A DNA stretch of 64,000 bases from Blastococcus litoris (lineage in GTDB: Bacteria; Actinomycetota; Actinomycetes; Mycobacteriales; Geodermatophilaceae). Numbering within the stretch: the stretch's first letter is position 1; the number at the start of each line of letters is the position of its first letter. Shown here one piece after another: positions 56,582 to 64,000 of this stretch. The stretch covers positions 124,001 to 188,000 of the forward strand of contig NZ_QCZF01000004.1 in NCBI RefSeq assembly GCF_003075095.1, written 5' to 3'. A program made the translations under genes and the position numbers. Below the pieces are notes generated by a model. The model was not told the origin of the DNA. It saw only the letters and a list, made by a program, of their open reading frames with translations, and searched no databases.

Positions 56582-57211
56582 TCAGCGCCAGGTGAGGGTC
56601 TCGGGACGGCGGCCCAGGGTGCGCTCGACCCGGCGTGCGGCCCGCTCGCCGGCGTTGACGAGGACGGGGCGTGGCGTGCCCGAGAACAGCGGCAGGTCGG
56701 AGGCGCTGTCGCTGTAGACCGCCGCCCACGGCGGCGGGTGGCCGCGGTCGATCAGCATCGACACCTTCGACCCGCCCATCGCGCGCCGTACCGGCACGGT
56801 GGCCGCCGACCCGACGACGTCGAGGTGCCCGAGGCCGATCGCGGTCAGGAAGCCGCGGGCGAGGGTCTCCTCGCAGCCGGTCGCCACGACGACGGTGTCC
56901 CCGGCCCGCTCGTGCGACCGCAGGCACGCGATCGCCTCCGCCACCGCCGCCTCCGGCTTGACGGTCAGGACCTCCCGGTAGGCGGCGGCGATGCCGTCGA
57001 CGTCACCCCGGGTCACGGCCAGCCGGGTCATCAGCCGGGCACCCAGCGGCCTGGTCTGCGGCAGCGCGGCGCCGAGGAGCAGCACCGGGGAGGCGAGCAC
57101 GAGGGGCACGGCTCTCCCCGGTGCCTGCCGGAGCCGCCCGTGCAGGAACAGCGTCGAGGCGTCCCCGCCGAGCAGCACCTTGTCGAGGTCGAAGACGACG
57201 GTGGGCGCCAT
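56582..57211 (-). CDS. HAD-superfamily IB phosphatase (SerB-like)
   Basis: 209 residues. Nucleophile motif FDLDKVLLGGD (Asp-x-Asp), motif II in VVVATGCEETLARG, Lys in GGSKVSMLIDRG and motif IV YSDSASDLPLFSG. This is the HAD-IB pattern of phosphoserine phosphatase-like enzymes and CicA-like lipid phosphatases; two hydrophobic stretches at 30-52 suggest membrane association. ATG start (MAPTVVFD). Confidence 0.87.
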   Translation of the reverse strand: MAPTVVFDLDKVLLGGDASTLFLHGRLRQAPGRAVPLVLASPVLLLGAALPQTRPLGARLMTRLAVTRGDVDGIAAAYREVLTVKPEAAVAEAIACLRSHERAGDTVVVATGCEETLARGFLTAIGLGHLDVVGSAATVPVRRAMGGSKVSMLIDRGHPPPWAAVYSDSASDLPLFSGTPRPVLVNAGERAARRVERTLGRRPETLTWR

Positions 57212-57221
57212 ACGGGGGTGA

Positions 57222-58070
57222 TTACCGGTCCGGCGAGGGGGCGGAAACGTCGGGACCGGGGGCGGGTCCGGCGGCGCGGGCCCGCTCCTCGACCGTCTCG
57301 ACAGCGCGACGCAGGTCGTCGAGGTGGCGTTGCACCATGCCGGTCGTGGACATCACCTGCCGCCGCCAGGTCAGGTTGATCGTCGCGATCACCCGGTCGT
57401 CGAGCCGCACCGGCATGGCGATGGACTCACGGCCGTCGTCGACCTCGGACCGCGGGTGCGTCGGGTCGCCGCCGAAGTCGGGGGCCCGCACGCCGTACCC
57501 CCGGTCGCGCGTGCTGGCCCGCAGCCTGCGCAGGGCCTCGTCGTCGAAGGCCAGGCCCCGCCCGTCCGGCTCGCGGGCCCGCAGCCGGCGCAGGACGGCG
57601 TCGAACTCCTGCTCGCTGCAGAAGGCGAGGTAGGCGCGACCTGACGCCGACCCGAGCATGTTCACGCGGAAGCCGCGTGGCCGGGGCGGGAGGGCGTCGA
57701 AGTAGGTACGGGTGCTGTTGGTCTCCAGCGTCTCCATGTGGTCCAGCCGGGGCACGGCCAGCACCGACGGCCACTGCACCCGGCCGGCGAGCTCGTCGAG
57801 GACGGGCGAGGCGACCTCCACGAGCCACGCATCGTGGTCCGGCTCGAGCCGGCGCTGGGTGTGGCTGGGCAGGAAGGCGCCGTCGACCATGCGCTGCCAC
57901 ACCAGGCCCTGCTGGTGGGCCGTCCAGAGGATGCGGGTCAGGGTCGGTTTGGGGATGCCCGTCGCGACGTGCAGGTCGTGCAGGCTGGCGGCGCACACCT
58001 CCTGCAGCGTCTGCAGCACCTGCAGACCGCGCGCCAGCGACTCGATCGGCTTGACCCGGTAGTTCCGCAT
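57222..58070 (-). CDS. IclR-family transcriptional regulator
   Basis: 282 residues. N-terminal winged helix: VKPIESLARGLQVLQTLQE, then LHDLHVATGIPKPTLTRILW; C-terminal ligand domain with RVNMLGSASGRAYLAFC and a SIAMPVRL segment. This pattern is of the PcaR/PobR type. ATG 58070 selected; a GTG four codons upstream is possible. Divergent (87-bp gap) from the acetoacetyl-CoA synthetase/carboxylase operon and so probably its regulator, sensing the pathway substrate. Confidence 0.9.
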   Translation of the reverse strand: MRNYRVKPIESLARGLQVLQTLQEVCAASLHDLHVATGIPKPTLTRILWTAHQQGLVWQRMVDGAFLPSHTQRRLEPDHDAWLVEVASPVLDELAGRVQWPSVLAVPRLDHMETLETNSTRTYFDALPPRPRGFRVNMLGSASGRAYLAFCSEQEFDAVLRRLRAREPDGRGLAFDDEALRRLRASTRDRGYGVRAPDFGGDPTHPRSEVDDGRESIAMPVRLDDRVIATINLTWRRQVMSTTGMVQRHLDDLRRAVETVEERARAAGPAPGPDVSAPSPDR

Positions 58071-58157
58071 CCGCTCGGCCACCTGCGTCTTTTCGCACCG
58101 TGAAATGTCGTCAGGTGAGTGTTGCCGATCAGATGTGGTCTGCGCCACTGTCTGCGC

Positions 58158-60146
58158 ATGCCGGTCCGAGCGACGTCCCAGGTCCGCGAGGGCGACCTGC
58201 TCTGGACGCCGGACCCCGAGCGCGCCGCGCGCGCCCGCCTCGTCGAGTTCACCGCCTTCGCGCAAGCACGCACCGGCCGCAGCTTCCCCGACTACGCCGC
58301 CCTCTGGTCGTGGTCGACCACCGAGCTCGAGCAGTTCTGGCAGGCGGTGTGGGACTTCTTCGAGGTGCGGTCGTCGTCCCCGCACACCGCCGTCCTCGAG
58401 AGCCGGGCGATGCCGGGCGCCCGCTGGTTCCCCGGCGCCCGCCTCAACCTCGCCGAGCACGTCCTGGCGCGGGAGACCCCGGGTGCCCCCGTGCTGCTCT
58501 TCGCGGACGAGACCTCTCCGCTGCGCGAGTTCCGGTGGGAGGAGTTCGCCCGCCAGGTCCGGGTGCTGGCGACCCACCTCCGGGAGCTGGGGGTGGCCCC
58601 CGGCGACCGGGTGGTCGCCTACCTCCCCAACGTGCCGCAGGCCATGGTCGCGATGCTGGCGACCGCCGCCGTCGGTGCGGTCTGGGCCAGCGTGTCGCCG
58701 GACTTCGGCCCGCGCGGCGCCCTCGACCGGCTCGGCCAGCTGGACCCGGTCGTGCTGCTCGCGGCGGACGGCTACCGGTACGGCGGCCGCGACTTCGACC
58801 GCCGCAGCGAGGTGGCCGAGCTCGTGGCCGGCATGCCCGGGCTCCGCGAGGTCGTCGCCGTCCCGGTCCTCGGGCTGGACCAGCCCGGCACCCCCTGGGA
58901 CGACGTGGTGTCGGGGGACGACGTCGACGGGTTCGCGTTCGAGCAGGTCCCCTTCGACCACCCGCTCTGGGTGCTGTTCTCCTCGGGCACCACCGGCCTG
59001 CCCAAGGCGATCGTGCACGGGCACGGCGGGATCCTGCTGGAGCACCTGAAGCTGCACGTGCTGCACCACGACATGCGCCCCGGTGACCGCGCCTTCTTCT
59101 TCACCACCACCGGCTGGATGATGTGGAACTTCCTCCTCACCATGCCGCTGGTGGGAGCCGTGCCGGTGCTCTACGACGGCAACCCGGCGCACCCGGACGT
59201 CGACGTCCTCTGGCGGATCGCGCAGGACGGCCGCGCCCGCCTCTTCGGGGCGAGCCCCACCTTCGTCGAGCTCATGCAGAAGGCGGGCGTCGTGCCGGGG
59301 GAGCGGTTCGACCTCTCCGCCCTGGACGTCGTGATGCCGGCCGGCTCCCCGGTGGGCCCGGCGGTCACCGCGTGGTTCTACTCGGACGTGAAGGCCGACC
59401 TCTCGGTCGCGACGGGCAGCGGGGGCACCGACTGCTGCACCGGCTTCGTCGGCGGCGTCCCGACGCTGCCCGTGCACGCCGGGGAGATCCAGGCGCGCTC
59501 GCTGGGGGTGGCGGCGCAGGCGTGGGACGAGTCGGGGAACTCCGTCGTCGGCCAGGTGGGCGAGCTGGTCATCACCGAGCCGATGCCCTCGATGCCGCTG
59601 TTCTTCTGGGGGGACGACGACGGCGCCCGCTACCGGAGCAGCTACTTCGAGACCTTCCCCGGCGTGTGGCGGCACGGGGACTTCTTCGAGGTCAACGAGC
59701 GCGGCGGGTGCTTCGTGCGCGGCCGGTCCGACGCCGTGCTCAACCGGCAGGGCGTGCGGATCGGCACCGCGGAGATCTACCGCGTGGTCGAGGACGACCC
59801 CGCCGTCCTCGGCGCGCTCGTCACGAACCTCGACCTGCCCGACGGTGGGTTCTTCATGCCGCTGTTCGTCTCCCTCGCGCCGGGCGTGGTCCTGGACGAC
59901 GAGGTGCAGGGGCGGCTGCGCCGGAGGCTCCGCCAGGAGTACACGCCCCGGCACGTGCCCGACCGGATCGTCGCCGTCACCGCCATCCCGCTGACCCGCA
60001 GCGGCAAGAAGATGGAGATCCCGGTCCGCCGGCTGCTGCTCGGTGCCGATCCCGCCGCCGTCGCCGACCCCGACGCCATGTCCGATCCCACCGCCCTGGA
60101 CGACTTCGTCGCGTACGCCCGCACCCAGACCGACTACTCCCTCTGA
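58158..60146 (+). CDS. Acetoacetyl-CoA synthetase
   Basis: 662 residues. Matches the AacS family: WSTTELEQFWQAVWDFFEV and MPGARWFPGARLNLAEH in the N-terminal ACAS-N domain; AMP-binding FSSGTTGLPKAIVHGHGG; TTTGWMMWNFLLTMPL; GSGGTDCCTGFVGG; GRSDAVLNRQGVRIGTAEIYR; and the C-terminal catalytic-lysine motif SGKKMEIPVRRLLLG. Activates acetoacetate to acetoacetyl-CoA (ATP to AMP). The ATG 58158 lacks a clear ribosome site. First gene of the operon continuing to the right edge. Confidence 0.93.
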   Translation: MPVRATSQVREGDLLWTPDPERAARARLVEFTAFAQARTGRSFPDYAALWSWSTTELEQFWQAVWDFFEVRSSSPHTAVLESRAMPGARWFPGARLNLAEHVLARETPGAPVLLFADETSPLREFRWEEFARQVRVLATHLRELGVAPGDRVVAYLPNVPQAMVAMLATAAVGAVWASVSPDFGPRGALDRLGQLDPVVLLAADGYRYGGRDFDRRSEVAELVAGMPGLREVVAVPVLGLDQPGTPWDDVVSGDDVDGFAFEQVPFDHPLWVLFSSGTTGLPKAIVHGHGGILLEHLKLHVLHHDMRPGDRAFFFTTTGWMMWNFLLTMPLVGAVPVLYDGNPAHPDVDVLWRIAQDGRARLFGASPTFVELMQKAGVVPGERFDLSALDVVMPAGSPVGPAVTAWFYSDVKADLSVATGSGGTDCCTGFVGGVPTLPVHAGEIQARSLGVAAQAWDESGNSVVGQVGELVITEPMPSMPLFFWGDDDGARYRSSYFETFPGVWRHGDFFEVNERGGCFVRGRSDAVLNRQGVRIGTAEIYRVVEDDPAVLGALVTNLDLPDGGFFMPLFVSLAPGVVLDDEVQGRLRRRLRQEYTPRHVPDRIVAVTAIPLTRSGKKMEIPVRRLLLGADPAAVADPDAMSDPTALDDFVAYARTQTDYSL

Positions 60147-60171
60147 CCGCCCCCACCGCCGAGGACACGTC

Positions 60172-61980
60172 ATGACCGAGCGCTCGTTCCCCCTCCCGTC
60201 GCAGCTCGAGGCCGTTCCCGGGGCGGAGGGCTGGGAGGCGATGTACCCCTACTTCTCCCGGTTCCAGCCCGAGGACGACCAGCGCTTCTGGTTCTACAAC
60301 TCGATGCACTTCCCGGAGGTGGTCCCCGCCTTCGACGGCATCACCTCGGAGATCCCCTACACCGCGATCGGTGCCAACACCGCCCGGCTGTTCTCCTTCC
60401 CGACGACGATGGGGATCGAGTACCGCATCGTCAACGGGCGGGTCTACATCACCGCCAACCCGGTGCTCGACGAGGCCGAGCAGGGGAAGCGCTTCGCCGC
60501 CTTCCAGGAGCGCGCGGGCCACTACTACGCCAACTGGGACCGCATCTACGGCGAGTGGCAGCAGCGCATCGAGGCCCTGATCGCCGACATCGAGGCCGTC
60601 GAGGTGCCCGAGCTCGGCGAGCTCGACCCGATCGAGGTGGTCACCGGCGGCCGCGGCTTCGCGTCCAACCACTTCCTCCGCGAGCGGTTCCACCGCTGCA
60701 TCGACCTGTACTCGAAGATGTGGCACCACCACACCGAGCTGCTGATGCTCGGCTACGGCGCCTACGTCGTCTTCTTCGAGTTCTGCAAGCAGGCCTTCCC
60801 CGAGATGGGCGACCAGATGGTCGCCCGCATGGTGGCCGGCATGGACGTGACCATGTACCGCCCGGACGACGAGCTGAAGAAGCTGGCCGGGCTCGCCGTC
60901 GAGCTCGACCTGCGCGACCTGTTCGTCGAGGGCGCGGATCCGGCGAAGGTGCTCGCGTCCCTGGCCGAGCGGGGCGACGCCGGCGCCCGCTGGCTGGCCG
61001 CGCTGGACGCCGCCAAGGACCCGTGGTTCAACGTCTCGGTCGGCGACGGCTTCTACCACCACCACCTGTCCTGGGCCGACGACCTGACCGTCCCCTTCGC
61101 CGCCCTGCCGCGCTACGTCGAGCAGATCGCCGCCGGGGAGGACCTCACCCGGCCGACCGAGCGGCTGGCTGAGGAGCGCGACCGCATCGCCGGTGAGTAC
61201 CGGGCGCTGCTGGACGCCGAGGAGGAGAAGGCGGCCTTCGACCAGATGCTGGGGCTGTGCCGGCAGGTCTTCCCCTACATCGAGTCGCACAAGTTCTACT
61301 GCGAGCACTGGTTCACCACCCGGTTCTTCCAGAAGATCCGGGCCTTCGGCCGGCTCCTGGCCGACCGGGGTGTGCTGGAAGCGGCCGACGACGTCTTCCA
61401 CCTCCGCCACCTGGAGGTCGAGGACGCCCTGGTCGACGTCTCGCTCGCCTGGGCGTCGGGCGGGACCGAGCTCGGTGCCCGGCACTGGCAGCCGATCGTG
61501 GCCGAGCGGAAGCGGATCGTCGAGGCGCTGTCGGGCTGGTCGGCGCCGCCCGCGCTGGGGGCCGTCCCGGAGGCGCTGAACGACCCGGCCGTGAAGATGC
61601 TCTGGGGCATCACCCAGGACACGATCGAGACCTGGCTCGGCGGGGACGAGGACGACGAGTCCAGCGTCCGCGGTTACGCGGCCTCGCCCGGCGTCGTCGA
61701 GGGCGTCGCGCGGGTGCTGCTCAACGTTAACGACATCGGCCAGATCCGCGAGGGCGAGGTGCTGGTCTGCCCGGTCACCGCCCCCAGCTGGGGCCCGGTG
61801 TTCGGCAAGATCGCCGCAGCCGTCTCCGACATCGGCGGCACGATGTCGCACGCGGCGATCGTGGCGCGCGAGTACGGCATGCCGGCCGTCGTCGGCACCG
61901 GCATGGCCACCGTCCGGATCCGCACCGGTGACCGCGTCCGCGTGGACGGCGACCGCGGCGTCGTCACCGTGCTGAGCTGA
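60172..61980 (+). CDS. PEP-synthase-like phosphotransferase, mobile-domain subunit
   Basis: 602 residues. The last 75 residues are the PEP-utilizer swivelling domain, with phosphate-carrying His560 in GGTMSHAAIVAREYGMPAVVGTG. The ~500 residues before are a helical region with many conserved aromatic and His residues (KMWHHHTELLMLGYG, FYHHHLSWADDL, HKFYCEHWF) and are not like the PEP/pyruvate-binding barrel. The ATP-binding half is a separate gene overlapping by one base. Size and layout resemble subunit 1 of phenylphosphate synthase from anaerobic phenol degraders. Substrate likely a small ketone or phenol (inference). Confidence 0.82.
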   Translation: MTERSFPLPSQLEAVPGAEGWEAMYPYFSRFQPEDDQRFWFYNSMHFPEVVPAFDGITSEIPYTAIGANTARLFSFPTTMGIEYRIVNGRVYITANPVLDEAEQGKRFAAFQERAGHYYANWDRIYGEWQQRIEALIADIEAVEVPELGELDPIEVVTGGRGFASNHFLRERFHRCIDLYSKMWHHHTELLMLGYGAYVVFFEFCKQAFPEMGDQMVARMVAGMDVTMYRPDDELKKLAGLAVELDLRDLFVEGADPAKVLASLAERGDAGARWLAALDAAKDPWFNVSVGDGFYHHHLSWADDLTVPFAALPRYVEQIAAGEDLTRPTERLAEERDRIAGEYRALLDAEEEKAAFDQMLGLCRQVFPYIESHKFYCEHWFTTRFFQKIRAFGRLLADRGVLEAADDVFHLRHLEVEDALVDVSLAWASGGTELGARHWQPIVAERKRIVEALSGWSAPPALGAVPEALNDPAVKMLWGITQDTIETWLGGDEDDESSVRGYAASPGVVEGVARVLLNVNDIGQIREGEVLVCPVTAPSWGPVFGKIAAAVSDIGGTMSHAAIVAREYGMPAVVGTGMATVRIRTGDRVRVDGDRGVVTVLS

Positions 61981-63059
61981 TGGGAACCCTCGTGACCACC
62001 CGCTCCGTCCTGCACTTCCGCGACGTCGGCCTCGGCGACGTCGCGACCGTCGGCGGGAAGGGCGCCAGCCTCGGCGAGCTGCTGCGCGCCGGCATCCGCG
62101 TGCCGACCGGCTTCGCCGTGACGACGGCGGCCTTCAGGCAGACAGTCGAGCACCTGACCGTCGGCGGCGAGCCCGTCCCGGCCCGGGTGACCGCCCTCGA
62201 CCCCGGGGACGCCGCGCGGCTGGCCGCCGCGACGGCGGAGATCCGGGCGGTCCTGGAGTCCGCCCCGCCGCCGGCCGACGTCGCGGCGGCCGTGACGGCC
62301 GCGTACGCGGCCTTGTGCGAGGAGTGCGGTGACCCCGAGCTGCCCGTCGCCGTCCGGTCGAGCGCGACCAGCGAGGACAGCGCGGAGGCCAGCTTCGCCG
62401 GACTGCAGGACACCTACCTGTGGGTGCGCGGGGCCGACTCGGTGCTGGAGCACGTCCGCCGCTGCTGGGCCAGCCTGTACAGCGTCGAGTCGGTGACCTA
62501 CCGGCTGCGCCGCGGCATCCCCGAGACCGATCTGGGGATGGCCGTCGTCGTGCAGCGGATGGTGGGCGCCCGCAGCTCGGGGGTGATGTTCACCCGGAGC
62601 CCGAAGAGCGGCGACAAGTCGGTGGTGGCCATCGACGCCAGCTGGGGCCTGGGCTCGGCCGTGGTCAGCGGCGACGTCACACCGGACTCCTTCGTCGTCA
62701 GCAAGGTGACCGGTGAGATGAAGCGGACCGTGGCCACCAAGACCCGCTGGCACCGCCCCGGTCCGTCGGGCGAGGGCGTGGTGGAGACCGACGTGCCGGC
62801 GGAGCTGCAGGACCGGCCGTCGGTGTCCGACGAGGAGATCGCCGTGCTGGTGGCCACCGCGCGCCGCGTCGAGGCGCACTACGGCTGCCCGCAGGACATC
62901 GAGTGGGCGGTGGACGACGCCGGCGAGGTGTTCCTGCTGCAGAGCCGGCCCGAGACGGTGTGGGCCGACAAGGACCACGCGGCGAAGGCGGCACCGGCCG
63001 CGCGACCGTTCGACCACGTCTTCAACCTGCTGGGCGGCAAGCGCCCGTCCGGGGGCTGA
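61980..63059 (+). CDS. PEP-synthase-like ATP-binding subunit
   Basis: 359 residues. PEP/pyruvate-binding N-terminal ATP-grasp domain: VGGKGASLGELLRAGIRVPTG, AVRSSATSEDSAEASFAGLQDTY, VVVQRMVGARSSGVMFTRSP, ASWGLGSAVVSGDVTPD and DIEWAVDDAGEVFLLQSRP. It takes ATP and phosphorylates the His of the partner subunit encoded just upstream (TGATG overlap). It ends after this domain, so the two genes split a PEP-synthase-like enzyme. Resembles subunit 2 of phenylphosphate synthase in length and content. Confidence 0.88.
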   Translation: MGTLVTTRSVLHFRDVGLGDVATVGGKGASLGELLRAGIRVPTGFAVTTAAFRQTVEHLTVGGEPVPARVTALDPGDAARLAAATAEIRAVLESAPPPADVAAAVTAAYAALCEECGDPELPVAVRSSATSEDSAEASFAGLQDTYLWVRGADSVLEHVRRCWASLYSVESVTYRLRRGIPETDLGMAVVVQRMVGARSSGVMFTRSPKSGDKSVVAIDASWGLGSAVVSGDVTPDSFVVSKVTGEMKRTVATKTRWHRPGPSGEGVVETDVPAELQDRPSVSDEEIAVLVATARRVEAHYGCPQDIEWAVDDAGEVFLLQSRPETVWADKDHAAKAAPAARPFDHVFNLLGGKRPSGG

Positions 63060-63064
63060 CCGCG

Positions 63065-63532
63065 GTGGAGCTGACCCCCGACGACGTCCGCGACGTCCTG
63101 CGGGTCCTCGACTCCAGCGGCCTGGACGAACTGCACCTGGAGCTCGCCGACTTGACCCTGACCGTCCGGCGCGGGGGCGCCGCCGGCTGGACGGCGGAGC
63201 AGCAGGTGCGACGGGCGCCGCAGCTGGACCAGCCCGCCGCGGCGGCGGTCTCCGCCGAGGCACCGGTGACCGCCGCGGAGGTGGGGGAGGGGCTGGTGGC
63301 GGTGCACCCGCCGCTGCTCGGCACCTTCTACCGGGCACCGCAGCCGGGCGCCCCGCCGTTCGTGGACGTCGGCGACCGGGTCGACGAGGAGACCGTCGTC
63401 GGGATCGTCGAGACCATGAAGATGATGACGCCGGTGCACGCCGGCGTCCGGGGGACCGTGGTGGAGTTCCGGCTGGGCAACGGCGAGTTCGCCGCGGCGG
63501 AGTCGGTGCTGCTGGTGGTGGAGCCCGCATGA
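63065..63532 (+). CDS. Biotin carboxyl carrier protein
   Basis: 155 residues. N-terminal AccB-like helix (VRDVLRVLDSSGLDELHLEL), an Ala/Pro-rich linker and a biotinyl domain with HPPLLGTFYRAPQPGAPPFV and the biotinylation site ETMKMMTPVHAG at Lys119. Here Thr replaces the usual Ala before MKM. GTG start 5 bp after the previous stop; ATGA overlap with the biotin carboxylase gene. Functions in the carboxylase of this operon. Confidence 0.93.
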   Translation: MELTPDDVRDVLRVLDSSGLDELHLELADLTLTVRRGGAAGWTAEQQVRRAPQLDQPAAAAVSAEAPVTAAEVGEGLVAVHPPLLGTFYRAPQPGAPPFVDVGDRVDEETVVGIVETMKMMTPVHAGVRGTVVEFRLGNGEFAAAESVLLVVEPA

Positions 63533-64000
63533 GGAGGATCCGCCGGCTGCTCATCGCCAACCGGGGGGAGATCGCCGCCCGGGTGATCCGGAGCTGCCGC
63601 CGGCTGGGCATCGAGCCGGTCCTCGCCGCCTCCGACGCCGACCTGGAATCGCTCCCCGCGCGCCTGGCCGACCGGGTCGTCCGGCTCGGTCCGGCGGACG
63701 CGGGGCGCAGCTACCTCGACCCGGCGGCCGTCGTGCGGGCGGCGCAGGCGGTGGACGCGGACGCCGTCCACCCCGGCTACGGCTTCCTGTCCGAGAACCC
63801 CTCGCTCGCGCGGGCGTGCGCCGCAGCCGGGATCGTCTTCGTGGGCCCCGCCCCGGAGTCGCTCGAGGCGGTGGGCGACAAGCTCACCGCTCGGTCACAC
63901 GCGCTCACCGCCGGGCTGCCCGTCGTGCCCGGCGGGGAGGCCGGGGGCCTGGACCAGGCACGGGCGGTGGCGGCCGAGGTCGGCTACCCGCTGCTGGTCA
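63529..64000 (+). CDS. accC: Biotin carboxylase, 3' truncated by window edge
   Basis: 157 codons visible. The N-terminus [56 protein letters not shown] and FVGPAPESLEAVGDK are biotin carboxylase signatures. It continues past base 64000. Together with the separate carrier protein it forms an AccB/AccC-type pair, distinct from the fused AccA1 at 43754. A carboxyltransferase would be expected next, outside the window. Confidence 0.93.
   Translation, partial: MRRIRRLLIANRGEIAARVIRSCRRLGIEPVLAASDADLESLPARLADRVVRLGPADAGRSYLDPAAVVRAAQAVDADAVHPGYGFLSENPSLARACAAAGIVFVGPAPESLEAVGDKLTARSHALTAGLPVVPGGEAGGLDQARAVAAEVGYPLLV

Overview
The window is chromosomal DNA from a high-GC Gram-positive bacterium, almost certainly an actinobacterium. 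GC content is very high throughout, GTG starts are frequent, genes overlap by ATGA/GTGA, and the gene families (AccA1/AccD1/FadE19-type operon, SCP2-type thiolase, IclR and TetR regulators, Ig-domain L,D-transpeptidase, Orn, DUF1537/PdxA2) are typical of Frankiales/Geodermatophilaceae-like soil actinobacteria. The family-level guess is inference. I see no transposase, integrase, phage gene or CRISPR array.

Layout. 1-6.7 kb: the 3' part of a K+ channel with two RCK domains, small hypotheticals, tRNA-Lys(CTT), a lipoprotein L,D-transpeptidase, a BNR-repeat protein coupled to a MoaD/ThiS-like protein, and a membrane protein/winged-helix regulator pair under a promoter lying inside a perfect 20-bp inverted repeat. 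6.8-21.3 kb: lipid catabolism. A fadD-type ligase is divergent from an acyl-CoA dehydrogenase-thiolase-FadB-TetR operon. A second acyl-CoA dehydrogenase is divergent from TetR, SCP2-type thiolase, enoyl-CoA hydratase, Baeyer-Villiger-type monooxygenase and GMC (cholesterol-oxidase-like) oxidase genes. 21.4-27.6 kb: a chemoreceptor, a TrkH/TrkA K+ uptake pair, a NhaP-type antiporter, a DUF421 protein and a small membrane protein.

27.7-36.5 kb holds the most unusual locus: an ArsR-type regulator followed by complex I-like genes nuoA, H, J, K, L, M and N with no electron-transfer subunits. In place of nuoB-C-D stands a single 361-residue protein that reads as a shrunken NuoB-NuoD fusion without iron-sulfur cysteines and with a Gly-Gly-Met-Asp-His repeat linker. 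It looks like an ion-translocating relative of complex I that no longer carries electrons.

36.5-47 kb: HAD protein, tRNA-His(GTG), oligoribonuclease, two uncharacterised membrane proteins, then TetR divergent from a 3-methylcrotonyl-CoA-carboxylase-type operon (carboxyltransferase, biotin carboxylase/BCCP, acyl-CoA dehydrogenase) with two copies of a TetR-like operator between them. 47-57 kb: a surface protein with a signal peptide, a GntP-type permease with DUF1537 kinase and PdxA2 (four-carbon sugar-acid catabolism), glycerate kinase, cupin, quinone oxidoreductase and small hypotheticals.

57-64 kb: an IclR regulator divergent from acetoacetyl-CoA synthetase, a two-gene split PEP-synthase-like phosphotransferase, a biotin carrier protein and the start of a biotin carboxylase. 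This combination suggests an ATP- and biotin-dependent carboxylation, possibly of a ketone such as acetone to acetoacetate, followed by CoA activation. It continues beyond the window.
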